IMG/VR virus record: IMGVR_UViG_3300022074_000410 | Location: 1-22,442 of that record | DNA: 22,442 bases | Reading direction: 5' to 3' (one strand) | Source of the DNA: a virus | Shown here: piece after piece, positions 5,336-13,169 of the stretch | Layout: each line of letters begins with the position of its first letter | Position numbering within the stretch: position 1 is the first letter of the stretch | Notes under the pieces: generated by a model | What the model was told of the DNA's origin: nothing | The model's database searches: none | The model's input: the letters and a program-made list of their open reading frames with translations, nothing else | Position numbers and translations under genes: made by a program

Positions 5336-5824
5336 ATGAAGTATATTCGCACACATTTAATCAAACAACTTGTTCAGAGTGAAGGTCTACGCCTAGAGGT
5401 CTATCAGGATACACTTGGCATCGATACAATAGGCGTTGGCAGAAATCTTGAAGACCGTGGTATTACTCAAGAAGAATTAGATACTATGGACATACCGAAC
5501 ATAGAAACAGTGTATGAGTATGGTATTACCGAAGTTGACGCTGCTTTTCTATTAGAGAATGACGTGCAGATAGTCGAGGAAGAACTGTTACGTGCGCACC
5601 CTTGCGTGGACAGCTTAGACTCTGTACGTCAACTTGTACTTGTGGACATGGCTTTTAATATGGGTGTACCACGGCTATGTAAGTTTAAAAAGATGTGGGC
5701 TGCTATACACGAAGAAGATTTTCGTACTGCAGCAAAAGAAATGCTTGACAGCAGGTGGGCAGTTCAGGTAAAATCACGTAGCCATAAATTAGCACATGCT
5801 ATGCATCATGGAGAATTAAAGTAA
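5336..5824 (+). CDS. endolysin, T4-type lysozyme (GH24)
   Basis: This 162-residue enzyme hydrolyses the beta-1,4 bond between N-acetylmuramic acid and N-acetylglucosamine in peptidoglycan, ending infection. The catalytic triad of T4 lysozyme is present with identical spacing: Glu16 in SEGLRLEVY, Asp25 in QDT and Thr31 in DTIGVGRNL. The C-terminal half has the family pattern SVRQLVLVDMAFNMG and SRWAVQVKSRSHKLA. A longer acidic loop (GITQEELDTMDIPNIETVYE) replaces the short T4 lobe hinge. No signal peptide or SAR helix is visible, so it should stay cytoplasmic until the upstream holins open the membrane. The length equals that of the T4 enzyme (164). Confidence 0.92.
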   Translation: MKYIRTHLIKQLVQSEGLRLEVYQDTLGIDTIGVGRNLEDRGITQEELDTMDIPNIETVYEYGITEVDAAFLLENDVQIVEEELLRAHPCVDSLDSVRQLVLVDMAFNMGVPRLCKFKKMWAAIHEEDFRTAAKEMLDSRWAVQVKSRSHKLAHAMHHGELK

Positions 5825-6186
5825 TGGCAAATGAGTTTATTGAAAGAGGTAAGGACGGAGTTCCTAGATTGTACAGGGGAACAAAGGGTGGAAGTAAGCA
5901 GCTTTTAGGACCAGCATCTAAATCTGATATAAAAAGATTGGGTATATCAGGCGATGGGATATTTGGAACAGCGAAAAAGGCCATATCAGGTTTGTTTTCA
6001 GATGACGATGACAAAAAGAAAAAACCTAAAGCTAAATCTATTTCTGAAGGGTTAGGTTCTTTTATGGCAAGTCTTTCACAAAACAAAGGTGGCTATATTA
6101 GTAAGCCACGTACAGGCCACACAGACTATCGTTTTAACAAAGGTGGCATGGTTATGTCATCTACAAATAAAATGAAAAAGAAATAA
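5824..6186 (+). CDS. KGG/TDYR-tailed small protein between lysin and terminase
   Basis: This 120-residue protein has a basic N-terminal half with turn-forming segments (GKDGVPRLYRGTKGGSKQLL), an acidic-basic switch DDDDKKKKPKAK at about 59-70, and a C-terminal 33-residue tail (88-120) with KGG, TDYRFNKGG, SS and a terminal KKK. The tail aligns without gaps to the tail of the 1158-1631 protein at 19 of 33 positions, while the bodies are unrelated. Both junctions are TAATG couplings. Position next to the terminase genes suggests a packaging- or virion-linked role, but none is known. Confidence 0.75.
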   Translation: MANEFIERGKDGVPRLYRGTKGGSKQLLGPASKSDIKRLGISGDGIFGTAKKAISGLFSDDDDKKKKPKAKSISEGLGSFMASLSQNKGGYISKPRTGHTDYRFNKGGMVMSSTNKMKKK

Positions 6187-6560
6187 TGGCTAGAGAACTA
6201 AACGAAAGGCAACAGAAGTTTCTTGAAGTCCTCTTTGAGGATGCTGGCGGTGACGTAGTTGCCGCTAAGAAACTGGCTGGCTATTCAGAGTCTACTGCTA
6301 CAACTGCAATTGTAAAAGGTCTCAAGGAAGAGATACTTGAAGCAACGCAGATGTACATGGCACGTAATGCACCTAAAGCTGCTATGGCTATGACCCACGC
6401 TTTGTATGACCCAACTGAATTAGGTATTCGTGATAAAATGTCAGCAGCTAAAGAACTGCTTGACCGCACAGGTTTGATTAAAACAGAGAAGGTGCAAGTA
6501 GAAGCATCTGGTGGTGTGATGCTTATGCCAGCTAAAGCTACAGTAGAAGACGATGACTAG
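6186..6560 (+). CDS. terminase small subunit (probable)
   Basis: This 124-residue protein should recognise the packaging site and hand viral DNA to the large terminase. Residues 5-45 form a helix-turn-helix-like region (LNERQQKFLEVLF, then AAKKLAGYSESTA), the form seen in many phage small terminases. A helical oligomerisation segment follows (about 47-95, including GIRDKMSAAKELLDRTGLIK), and the C-terminal end is acidic (VEDDD). It lies one gene upstream of the large terminase, overlaps the next gene by 8 bases, and starts on a TAATG coupling. Identification rests on size, fold pattern and position, not on a diagnostic motif. Confidence 0.75.
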   Translation: MARELNERQQKFLEVLFEDAGGDVVAAKKLAGYSESTATTAIVKGLKEEILEATQMYMARNAPKAAMAMTHALYDPTELGIRDKMSAAKELLDRTGLIKTEKVQVEASGGVMLMPAKATVEDDD

Positions 6561-6954
6561 AAGCGCAGGGCAGTGGAAGCTACCACAGCCAACAGATATT
6601 AAAGAAGAAAACGAATGGGTACAGATACCACGCATTGCACGTACTGTACCTTTCGGCTACAAGCGAAACGAAGAAGACCCCGACATTCTTGACCCCATTC
6701 CAACTGAGTTGGATTTGCTTGAAAAGGCCAGAACACACGTAAATCAATACAGCTATCGTGAGGTAGCTAACTGGCTTAGTACAAATAGTGGTAGATACAT
6801 ATCACACGTAGGATTAAGAAAGCGGTTACAGCATGAGCGACAGCGTAAGAACACAGCTAAAAGCCTCCGCAAGTGGGCAGAGTATGCGGAAAAGGCAATC
6901 GCCAAAGCGCAAGAAATCGAAGAAGCAAGAACAGGCGCAAAAGCCAACGGTTGA
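6553..6954 (+). CDS. recombinase-linker-like DNA-binding protein beside terminase
   Basis: This 133-residue basic protein has VPFGYKRNEEDPDILDP at 32-48, then QYSYREVANWLSTNSGR at 65-81 and ISHVGLRKRL at 83-92. That order, a PxGY box, a helix, a 'SYREVANWL' helix-turn-helix and a TVxxIL-like recognition helix, is the pattern of the 'recombinase' DNA-binding region of large serine recombinases, here without any catalytic domain. A lysine/alanine-rich helix ends the protein. Residues 94-133 are encoded in DNA that also encodes the start of the large terminase in the +1 frame. A role in recognising the packaging site is inference. It could also be an accessory small-terminase-like subunit. Confidence 0.75.
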   Translation: MTRSAGQWKLPQPTDIKEENEWVQIPRIARTVPFGYKRNEEDPDILDPIPTELDLLEKARTHVNQYSYREVANWLSTNSGRYISHVGLRKRLQHERQRKNTAKSLRKWAEYAEKAIAKAQEIEEARTGAKANG

Positions 6955-8401
6955 AATACAAGAGGTACAGACTGAAGCTGCTGAGTTTGAAACTATTGAA
7001 GAGACAGCCAATGTACTTTTTAAACCTAATCCCGGTCCACAGACTGACTTTCTTGCAGCAAGTGAACGTGAAGTATTATACGGTGGTTCAGCAGGGGGTG
7101 GTAAATCTTATGCCATGCTTGCCGACCCTTTAAGGTATATGGGGCATCCGCAGTTTAGTGGGCTGTTGCTTCGACACACTACGGAAGAGTTACGTGAACT
7201 AATATTTAAATCACAAGAACTCTATCCAAAAATCTGGCCCGGAATAAAGTGGTCAGAAAGAAAGATGCAGTGGACTGCGCCATCTGGTGCGAGGTTGTGG
7301 ATGTCATACCTCGACAGAGATGAAGATGTCCTGCGTTATCAGGGTCTGGCTTTTAGCTGGATAGGCTTTGACGAACTGACCCAGTGGCAATCGCCATATG
7401 CATGGAATTACATGCGAAGTCGTCTACGGTCCACTGCCCCTGACTTGCCCATCTTTATGAGGGCTACAACAAACCCCGGTGGAAGAGGGCATCACTGGGT
7501 AAAGAAAATGTTTATTGACCCTGCCCCATATAATAAGGCGTATGATGCGACAGATAGTGAAACGGGTGAAGTTCTTCGATATCCAGCAGGTCACAGCAAA
7601 GCTGGGAAACCATTATTTAAACGTAGGTTCATTCCTGCTAGATTATCTGACAACCCGTATCTCTCTGAGTCAGGTGACTACGAAGCTATGCTCTTGTCGC
7701 TCCCAGAGCAGCAAAGAAGACAACTCCTCGAAGGTGATTGGGATATTAAAGAAGGTGCTGCGTTCACAGAGTTTGACCGTAATATTCATGTTGTTGAACC
7801 TTTTAATATTCCTAGCAATTGGGTTAAGTTTAGAGCATGTGATTACGGGTATGGTTCTTACAGCGGTGTTATTTGGTTCGCTGTCGCACCGTCTGAGCAA
7901 CTCATTGTGTACAGGGAATTGTATGTGTCAAAAGTCCTAGCTACGGACTTAGCTGACATGGTATTAGAATTGGAAGCCGAAGATGGAAATATTAAATATG
8001 GTGTCTTGGATAGTAGTCTTTGGCATAAGCGTGGCGATACTGGACCATCTCTTGCGGAACAAATGATACAAAGAGGCTGTCGTTGGAGACCATCTGACAG
8101 AAGCCGTGGTAGTCGTGTAGCAGGTAAGAACGAAGTACACAGACGTTTACAGGTAGATGAATTTACGGAAGAGCCTAGACTTGTTTTCTTTAATAGTTGC
8201 ACGAACACTGTCGCCCAGTTACCATCCATCCCACTGGATAAAAAAAATCCAGAAGATGTGGATACGAAAGCGGAAGACCACTTGTACGATGCGCTAAGAT
8301 ATGGTATAATGTCACGACCAAGATTTAGTATATTTGATTATGACCCAATGGGTAGACCCGGTGGCGGTATGCAAGTTGCAGATGCTACCTTTGGATACTA
8401 A
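6833..8401 (+). CDS. terL: terminase large subunit
   Basis: This 522-residue ATPase-nuclease packages DNA into the prohead through the portal and cuts the concatemer. Walker A is GGSAGGGKS at 84-92 (Lys91), Walker B WIGFDE at 176-181 (Asp180, Glu181), and the coupling motif ATTNPGG at 211-217. The nuclease domain has acidic residues in ACDYGYG (Asp337), YGVLDSS (Asp393) and AEDHLYDALRYG (Asp482, Asp486). The first 60 residues are low-complexity and basic, then acidic. Starts are possible at 6833 (Met1) or 6884 (Met18), neither with a good Shine-Dalgarno; all options overlap the upstream gene by at least 71 bases. The next ATG lies after Walker A and is excluded. Confidence 0.95.
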   Translation: MSDSVRTQLKASASGQSMRKRQSPKRKKSKKQEQAQKPTVEIQEVQTEAAEFETIEETANVLFKPNPGPQTDFLAASEREVLYGGSAGGGKSYAMLADPLRYMGHPQFSGLLLRHTTEELRELIFKSQELYPKIWPGIKWSERKMQWTAPSGARLWMSYLDRDEDVLRYQGLAFSWIGFDELTQWQSPYAWNYMRSRLRSTAPDLPIFMRATTNPGGRGHHWVKKMFIDPAPYNKAYDATDSETGEVLRYPAGHSKAGKPLFKRRFIPARLSDNPYLSESGDYEAMLLSLPEQQRRQLLEGDWDIKEGAAFTEFDRNIHVVEPFNIPSNWVKFRACDYGYGSYSGVIWFAVAPSEQLIVYRELYVSKVLATDLADMVLELEAEDGNIKYGVLDSSLWHKRGDTGPSLAEQMIQRGCRWRPSDRSRGSRVAGKNEVHRRLQVDEFTEEPRLVFFNSCTNTVAQLPSIPLDKKNPEDVDTKAEDHLYDALRYGIMSRPRFSIFDYDPMGRPGGGMQVADATFGY

Positions 8402-8412
8402 GGAAGAGAAAT

Positions 8413-10548
8413 ATGGATGAAGATGATATCATGATTGAAGATGACGCTATTGCGTTAGAGGATACAGATGACTCTGTGACTTTTGATGCTGACGTATCTA
8501 ATATCATTCCATTCATTATTGAACGGTATAAACGTGCCGAAGATTATCGTTATCAAGATGAAGAGCGTTGGTTAAGAGCATATCGTAACTATCGTGGTTT
8601 GTATGGTCCTGATGTACAGTTTACAGAGTCGGAGAAGTCACGTGTATTTATTAAAGTTACTAAGACCAAGACGCTTGCTGCGTATGGTCAAATCGTTGAT
8701 GTTTTATTTGCTGGTAATAAGTTTCCTCTTTCTATTGAGCCTACAACACTCCCTGAAGGTGTTGTAGCTGACGTACATTTTGATCCACAGCAACCTGAAC
8801 AGCTTCAGGCAAGCACTAATTTATCAAGCCCGTATGGGTTTAAAGGTGACGGAAAAGATTTACCACCGGGTGCAACATCAAAAACTCTTCAGGAAAAACT
8901 AGGCCCACTTGAAGAAAAACTTGACCCTGTTCAAGACAAACTAAAAGAAGGTCCGGGCAAAACACCTACTGCTATTGAATTTAGTCCAGCTATGATTGCG
9001 GCTAAAAAGATGCAGAAAAAAATACACGACCAACTAGAAGAGTCAGGTGCTAATAAAAACCTGCGTAGCAGTGCATTTGAAATGGCATTGTTTGGTACAG
9101 GTATTATGAAAGGTCCATTTGCAAAGGATAAAGAATATCCTAATTGGGATGATGATGGTAACTATGACCCACTATTTAAAACAGTACCGCAGGTAGACCA
9201 TGTATCTGTGTGGAACTTTTATCCAGACCCAGACTCAAACAATATGGATGAGGCACAGTTTGTAATCGAGCGTCATAAGATGTCACGCTCACAAATGCGT
9301 ATGCTAAAGAAACGTCCATACTTTCGTGGTCAGGTTATTGATGAGTGCATCCAGATGGGTGAAAACTACATCAAGAAGTATTGGGAAGATGACCTATCTG
9401 ATTATGCACCAGAGCATGGCATTGACCGCTTTGAAGTCCTTGAGTATTGGGGTATGGTTGACACCGAAATGCTTGAAGAGCAGGGCGTAGATATTCCAGA
9501 TGAACTAAAAGAGTTTGATGAATTACAAGCTAATGTATGGATTTGTAATAATAAACTTATTCGTATGGTGCTTAACCCATTCAAACCAGCCAAAATTCCT
9601 TACGTAGCTGCACCGTATGAAATGAATCCATACTCTTTCTTTGGTGTAGGTATTGCAGAAAACATGGATGATACGCAAACACTTATGAATGGCTTTATGC
9701 GTATGGCGGTAGACAATGCGGTGCTGTCAGGTAATCTGCTTATTGAGGTAGATGAAACAAATCTTGTGCCGGGGCAGGACATGTCCATATATCCGGGTAA
9801 GGTATTCCGTAGACAATCTGGCGCACCGGGTCAAGCTATCTTTGGTACAAAGTTTCCTAACGTATCATCAGAAAACATGATGCTATTTGATAAAGCACGT
9901 CAGTTATCAGATGAGTCAACAGGAATGCCATCATTCGCACATGGGCAGACAGGTGTGTCTGGTGTAGGTCGTACCGCCTCTGGCATATCTATGCTGATGA
10001 ATGCTGCAAGCGGAAGCATTAAGACTGTTATTAAAAACGTAGACGATTATCTGCTACGTCCTCTCGGTGAGGGTTTCTTCCGTTTTAATATGCAGTTTGA
10101 TTTTGATTCTGCTATTAAAGGAGACTTAGAAGTAAAAGCACGTGGCACAGAAAGCCTTATGGCTAATGAGGTACGTAGCCAGCGTTTGATGCAGTTCCTT
10201 CAAATTGCAAGTAACCCAGCACTTGCACCCTTTGCTAAGTTTCAATATGTAATCAGTGAGATTGCAAAATCAATGGACCTTGACCCCGACAAAGTAACCA
10301 ACAATATGAGTGAGGCTGCACTGCAAGCAGAACTAATGAAACAGTTCCAAGGACCAGCAGAGCAGCAACAACCTCAAGCAACAGGTGCGCCACTTGACCC
10401 TACAGGTGCAGGTGGTGGTAACATAGGTACTGGTCAAGCACCAGTTCCGGGTGAACAAGGATTTAGTGGTAATGGTGGACAAACAGCAGGTACTCAGCAA
10501 ACTCAAGCCGATGGTGGGCAACAACCGCCAGTGGGAAGCATTCAGTAG
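8413..10548 (+). CDS. portal protein (podovirus P22-like type)
   Basis: This 711-residue protein forms the dodecameric ring at the head vertex through which DNA enters and leaves. An acidic N-terminus (MDEDDIMIEDDAI) precedes YKRAEDYRYQDEERWLRAYRNY, a typical portal start. The middle holds DHVSVWNFYPDPDSNNM and EVLEYWGM. GVGRTASGISMLMNAASG at 517-534 is the conserved helix-turn of P22-like and related portals, followed by an arm DYLLRPLGEGFFRF. The last 60 residues are glutamine- and glycine-rich and probably disordered. Two linker insertions (about 110-190) are rich in proline and lysine. AAGGAAGAG upstream supports the ATG. It follows the large terminase directly, as usual. Confidence 0.9.
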   Translation: MDEDDIMIEDDAIALEDTDDSVTFDADVSNIIPFIIERYKRAEDYRYQDEERWLRAYRNYRGLYGPDVQFTESEKSRVFIKVTKTKTLAAYGQIVDVLFAGNKFPLSIEPTTLPEGVVADVHFDPQQPEQLQASTNLSSPYGFKGDGKDLPPGATSKTLQEKLGPLEEKLDPVQDKLKEGPGKTPTAIEFSPAMIAAKKMQKKIHDQLEESGANKNLRSSAFEMALFGTGIMKGPFAKDKEYPNWDDDGNYDPLFKTVPQVDHVSVWNFYPDPDSNNMDEAQFVIERHKMSRSQMRMLKKRPYFRGQVIDECIQMGENYIKKYWEDDLSDYAPEHGIDRFEVLEYWGMVDTEMLEEQGVDIPDELKEFDELQANVWICNNKLIRMVLNPFKPAKIPYVAAPYEMNPYSFFGVGIAENMDDTQTLMNGFMRMAVDNAVLSGNLLIEVDETNLVPGQDMSIYPGKVFRRQSGAPGQAIFGTKFPNVSSENMMLFDKARQLSDESTGMPSFAHGQTGVSGVGRTASGISMLMNAASGSIKTVIKNVDDYLLRPLGEGFFRFNMQFDFDSAIKGDLEVKARGTESLMANEVRSQRLMQFLQIASNPALAPFAKFQYVISEIAKSMDLDPDKVTNNMSEAALQAELMKQFQGPAEQQQPQATGAPLDPTGAGGGNIGTGQAPVPGEQGFSGNGGQTAGTQQTQADGGQQPPVGSIQ

Positions 10549-10708
10549 CTATATAGACATGGCTATTGAACAACACCAAAAGGTGTTGGAACAGTCTGAT
10601 GACACAATTATGATGCACCGTCAGCAGGGTGCTATTACAGCTTTACGTAAACTTAAATATCTACGGGACGAAGTAAATGGCAATGAAAAAACAAATGGAA
10701 CTGTTTGA
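10472..10708 (+). CDS. small helical protein overlapping the portal gene
   Basis: This 78-residue protein is helical and charged, with motifs RQWEAFSSYIDMAIEQHQKVLEQS and MMHRQQGAITALRKLKYLRDEV. I chose ATG 10472, ten bases after AAGGA (10457-10461); a GTG at 10451 is also in frame. It overlaps the 3' end of the portal gene by 77 bases and the next gene by 32 bases, both in other frames. I recall small proteins of this kind behind marine phage portals, without a known role. It may be a portal-associated or assembly factor. Codon context is normal and the overlaps are the odd part. Confidence 0.65.
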   Translation: MVDKQQVLSKLKPMVGNNRQWEAFSSYIDMAIEQHQKVLEQSDDTIMMHRQQGAITALRKLKYLRDEVNGNEKTNGTV

Positions 10709-12887
10709 GCCTGTAGAGGGTGCATTTGATGAGGGTGGCTTACTAGATGAAGGCGGCTCAGTTGACCCTGTATCTGGCAATGATGTTCCAACAGGCTCTA
10801 CTCAAGAAGAAGTGCGTGATGATATACCTGCCCAATTAAGTGAGGGTGAGTTTGTATTACCCGCAGATGTAGTGCGTTATCATGGCCTAGAAAAGATTAT
10901 GGAGTTACGTGACGAGGCAAAAGCTGGTCTTCAAAAAATGGAAGATATGGGACAGATGGGTAATTCAGAAGAAGCTACTCTTCCTGACGATGTTCCATTT
11001 AGCATGGATGACCTTGAAATGGAAGATGACGGTGTTGCAGAATATCAAGTAGGCGGATATGTACCACCGCCAAACGTATCTTTTCAACAATCTCAGTTTG
11101 CCGGGTATCAGCCACAGATTGCGCAGCCAGTTACACAGCCATCTACTGTACCTACCTACCAAGCACCAACACAGCAATTTACCCCAACACAAACTGCAGC
11201 CGCACCTAGCTTTGCTGCATTTACTCAGCCTACATCTGTAACATATTATCATGCAGATGGTAGAACTATTCAAGTTCCTGTAGATGCAAGTGGTAATCCA
11301 CTGATACCTGTTCCTGCAGGTTTCTCTGCAACTAAACCTGCTGCTGCAGCACCAACAACACCCACTACAACTACACCTACGTACCAACCACCTGCACAGC
11401 AGCAAGATGATAGTGGGCCTTCTCCTGAACAGTTACAACAACAAGAAGAATATAAACAAACTGTAAATAAACGTATGGAAGCTGCCGAAAAGTTAGGCTA
11501 TACAAAGAAACAAAATGCACTTGAAGCTGTATTACCTTTTGTAGTACCCGGTGCTAGTTTGCTTACAGGTAAGCCAGAACGTGGCACAGTTCTTGTGGAT
11601 GGTACTATTGCAGATGGTACGGGTGGTAGCTTTGACCCTATCTCTGGTGAAAAAGTAGGCGGTGCTGGCGGCATACTAAGTAATATTGCTACGTCATTAG
11701 GTTTGGGTAAAAAGGAAGAAATATCTGAAGCTGCATCTCAAATGGGTGTATCACCTGCTAGTATAGAAGGTCTAAAAACTATTAAGGGTGAAGAAAGTAT
11801 TCAGGCTTTGCTAGACGAAGCAGGTAAAACTACCATACCTTCTGCTACAGTAGAAACTGCTCGTGTGACTGAAGAAGGTGCTGCAGGTGAAGTGGCACAA
11901 AAAGCTGCGGAAAAAATTACAGAGACACCTGAACAATTAGATGCTAGAGTAGATAAAGTTTTAGACTATATGAATACAATCACTAAAGGTGATGTAAAAG
12001 TAGTATCAAGAGAACAGGGTGGTAATATCGTTGTAGAAGGACCAGACGCATTAGGTACAGAAAATATAACTAGCGTAATTACACCACAAGGAGATGTAAT
12101 ACGTCAATACGATGGTTCAGATGAAATACGAGACCCGTATAAAAGAGAAGACCTAGCTATGCCAACACGTAGGGATACGGCACAGGTAGCAGGTCAAACG
12201 CAACGAGATAAAGAGATTGCTGCTGAACAAGCAAGACAACTTGACCAAGAGGCTAGTGCTGTAGCTGAAGCAACACGTAGAAGTAATATACGTAATGCAA
12301 AAGCCATAAGAGAACAAAAGCAAGAAGACTCTTCTTATAATCCGTATACTGATAAACAGACTGCTTACACATCAACAAGTGGCAGAAGTTTTAATGTATC
12401 AGGAATTGCTACAGATGATAAACCCGGAAGGGGAACAACCTTTGCATCAGGCCACTTAACTACCGACAGTTCAGGTAAGGTTACAGGTGCTGCTATTCCG
12501 GGTTCTAAAGAGCATGAAGACCGTAGCGGTGGCAATAATGATGAGCCTAGTGGTGACTGTTGCTTTATTATGCTTGAAGCACGATACGGTGATGGTACAA
12601 TGGATGACGTTGTAAGACGCTACCGTGATGAATATATGACAGAGCGTAATAAACGTGGGTACTATAAACTGGCAGAAGTATTTATTCCATTGATGCGTAA
12701 ATATCCAGCATTTAAATGGTTAGTAACAAAAACATTTGCAGACCCTCTTGTTTCGTATGGTAAATACTACTATGGACAAAACAAACATGGTGTGATATAC
12801 TATCCTATAAAAGCATTTTGGATGAAAGTATTTGATGTGCTTGGCACAGACACGGAGTTTGTAAGAGAAAACGGAGAGGTCGTATAA
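10677..12887 (+). CDS. large virion-associated protein with GEFV motif and CFI-box-like C-terminus
   Basis: This 736-residue protein has three parts. The N-terminus (1-130) contains DEGG repeats, PVSGNDVPTGS and DIPAQLSEGEFVLPADVVRY, a combination I recall in structural proteins of marine phages. Residues 130-265 are rich in proline, threonine and glutamine and look disordered. Residues 265-625 are helical and charged. The C-terminus begins CCFIMLEARYGDG (628-640) followed by VRRYRDEYM and YGKYYYGQNKHGVIYYP, resembling the CFI-box C-terminal domain of bacterial proteins. There is no transmembrane segment. Its position between portal and scaffold suits a head- or injection-associated protein. 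It starts inside the preceding gene and is coupled to the next one. Confidence 0.7.
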   Translation: MAMKKQMELFEPVEGAFDEGGLLDEGGSVDPVSGNDVPTGSTQEEVRDDIPAQLSEGEFVLPADVVRYHGLEKIMELRDEAKAGLQKMEDMGQMGNSEEATLPDDVPFSMDDLEMEDDGVAEYQVGGYVPPPNVSFQQSQFAGYQPQIAQPVTQPSTVPTYQAPTQQFTPTQTAAAPSFAAFTQPTSVTYYHADGRTIQVPVDASGNPLIPVPAGFSATKPAAAAPTTPTTTTPTYQPPAQQQDDSGPSPEQLQQQEEYKQTVNKRMEAAEKLGYTKKQNALEAVLPFVVPGASLLTGKPERGTVLVDGTIADGTGGSFDPISGEKVGGAGGILSNIATSLGLGKKEEISEAASQMGVSPASIEGLKTIKGEESIQALLDEAGKTTIPSATVETARVTEEGAAGEVAQKAAEKITETPEQLDARVDKVLDYMNTITKGDVKVVSREQGGNIVVEGPDALGTENITSVITPQGDVIRQYDGSDEIRDPYKREDLAMPTRRDTAQVAGQTQRDKEIAAEQARQLDQEASAVAEATRRSNIRNAKAIREQKQEDSSYNPYTDKQTAYTSTSGRSFNVSGIATDDKPGRGTTFASGHLTTDSSGKVTGAAIPGSKEHEDRSGGNNDEPSGDCCFIMLEARYGDGTMDDVVRRYRDEYMTERNKRGYYKLAEVFIPLMRKYPAFKWLVTKTFADPLVSYGKYYYGQNKHGVIYYPIKAFWMKVFDVLGTDTEFVRENGEVV

Positions 12888-13099
12888 TGGCTGATACAGT
12901 AGAACAACTTCAAACTGAAATTGCAGAGCGTTATGCGGCTCTATCAGATGAGGATAGAACAGTATTACGTGGTCTTATTGGAAGTGAGGAACTTAGAGTT
13001 TTAGGTCGAGTGCTTGGGCCTGATATTACTAGCATTATTGATGTCAGTAAAATTGCACCATCACCTCGTGCTAGAAAACGTGGACTAGGAACACGATAA
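12887..13099 (+). CDS. small helical protein before the scaffold
   Basis: This 70-residue protein starts on a TAATG overlap with the large virion protein. It is helical at the N-terminus (VEQLQTEIAERYAALSDEDR) and has a basic, arginine-rich tail (SPRARKRGLGTR). Two hydrophobic segments (RTVLRGLIGSEELRVLGRVL and ITSIIDVSKIA) are amphipathic rather than membrane-spanning. I do not recognise it. Position just ahead of the scaffold suggests a head-assembly role by association only. Confidence 0.65.
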   Translation: MADTVEQLQTEIAERYAALSDEDRTVLRGLIGSEELRVLGRVLGPDITSIIDVSKIAPSPRARKRGLGTR

Positions 13100-13139
13100 T
13101 ATCCTAGATAATGTAATGGCTACCTAACCCCCCAACACT

Positions 13140-13153
13140 GGCTACGGTTAGCC
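13140..13153 (+). promoter_or_regulatory. short hairpin in front of the scaffold gene
   Basis: GGCTA (13140-13144), loop CGGT and TAGCC (13149-13153) form a 5-bp hairpin four bases before the Shine-Dalgarno AAGGAG (13158-13163) of the scaffold gene. An alternative 8-bp stem with a bulge pairs 13118-13129 with 13146-13153. No U-tract follows, so it is more likely to influence ribosome loading or RNA processing than to terminate. Confidence 0.35.
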
Positions 13154-13169
13154 CCATAAGGAGAAGACG

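Noticed and set aside
7515-7940. 141-codon + frame inside the large terminase gene
   Set aside because: The terminase frame has all its catalytic motifs across this stretch; the alternative frame shows no motif.
9458-9463. TTGACA inside the portal gene
   Set aside because: No TATAAT-like box at the right distance, and it is inside a coding sequence.
10965-11405. 146-codon minus-strand frame under the large virion protein
   Set aside because: Its product is full of Cys, Arg, Ser and Trp, typical of the antisense of a Pro/Thr/Gln-rich gene. All other genes run on the + strand and no start signal is seen.
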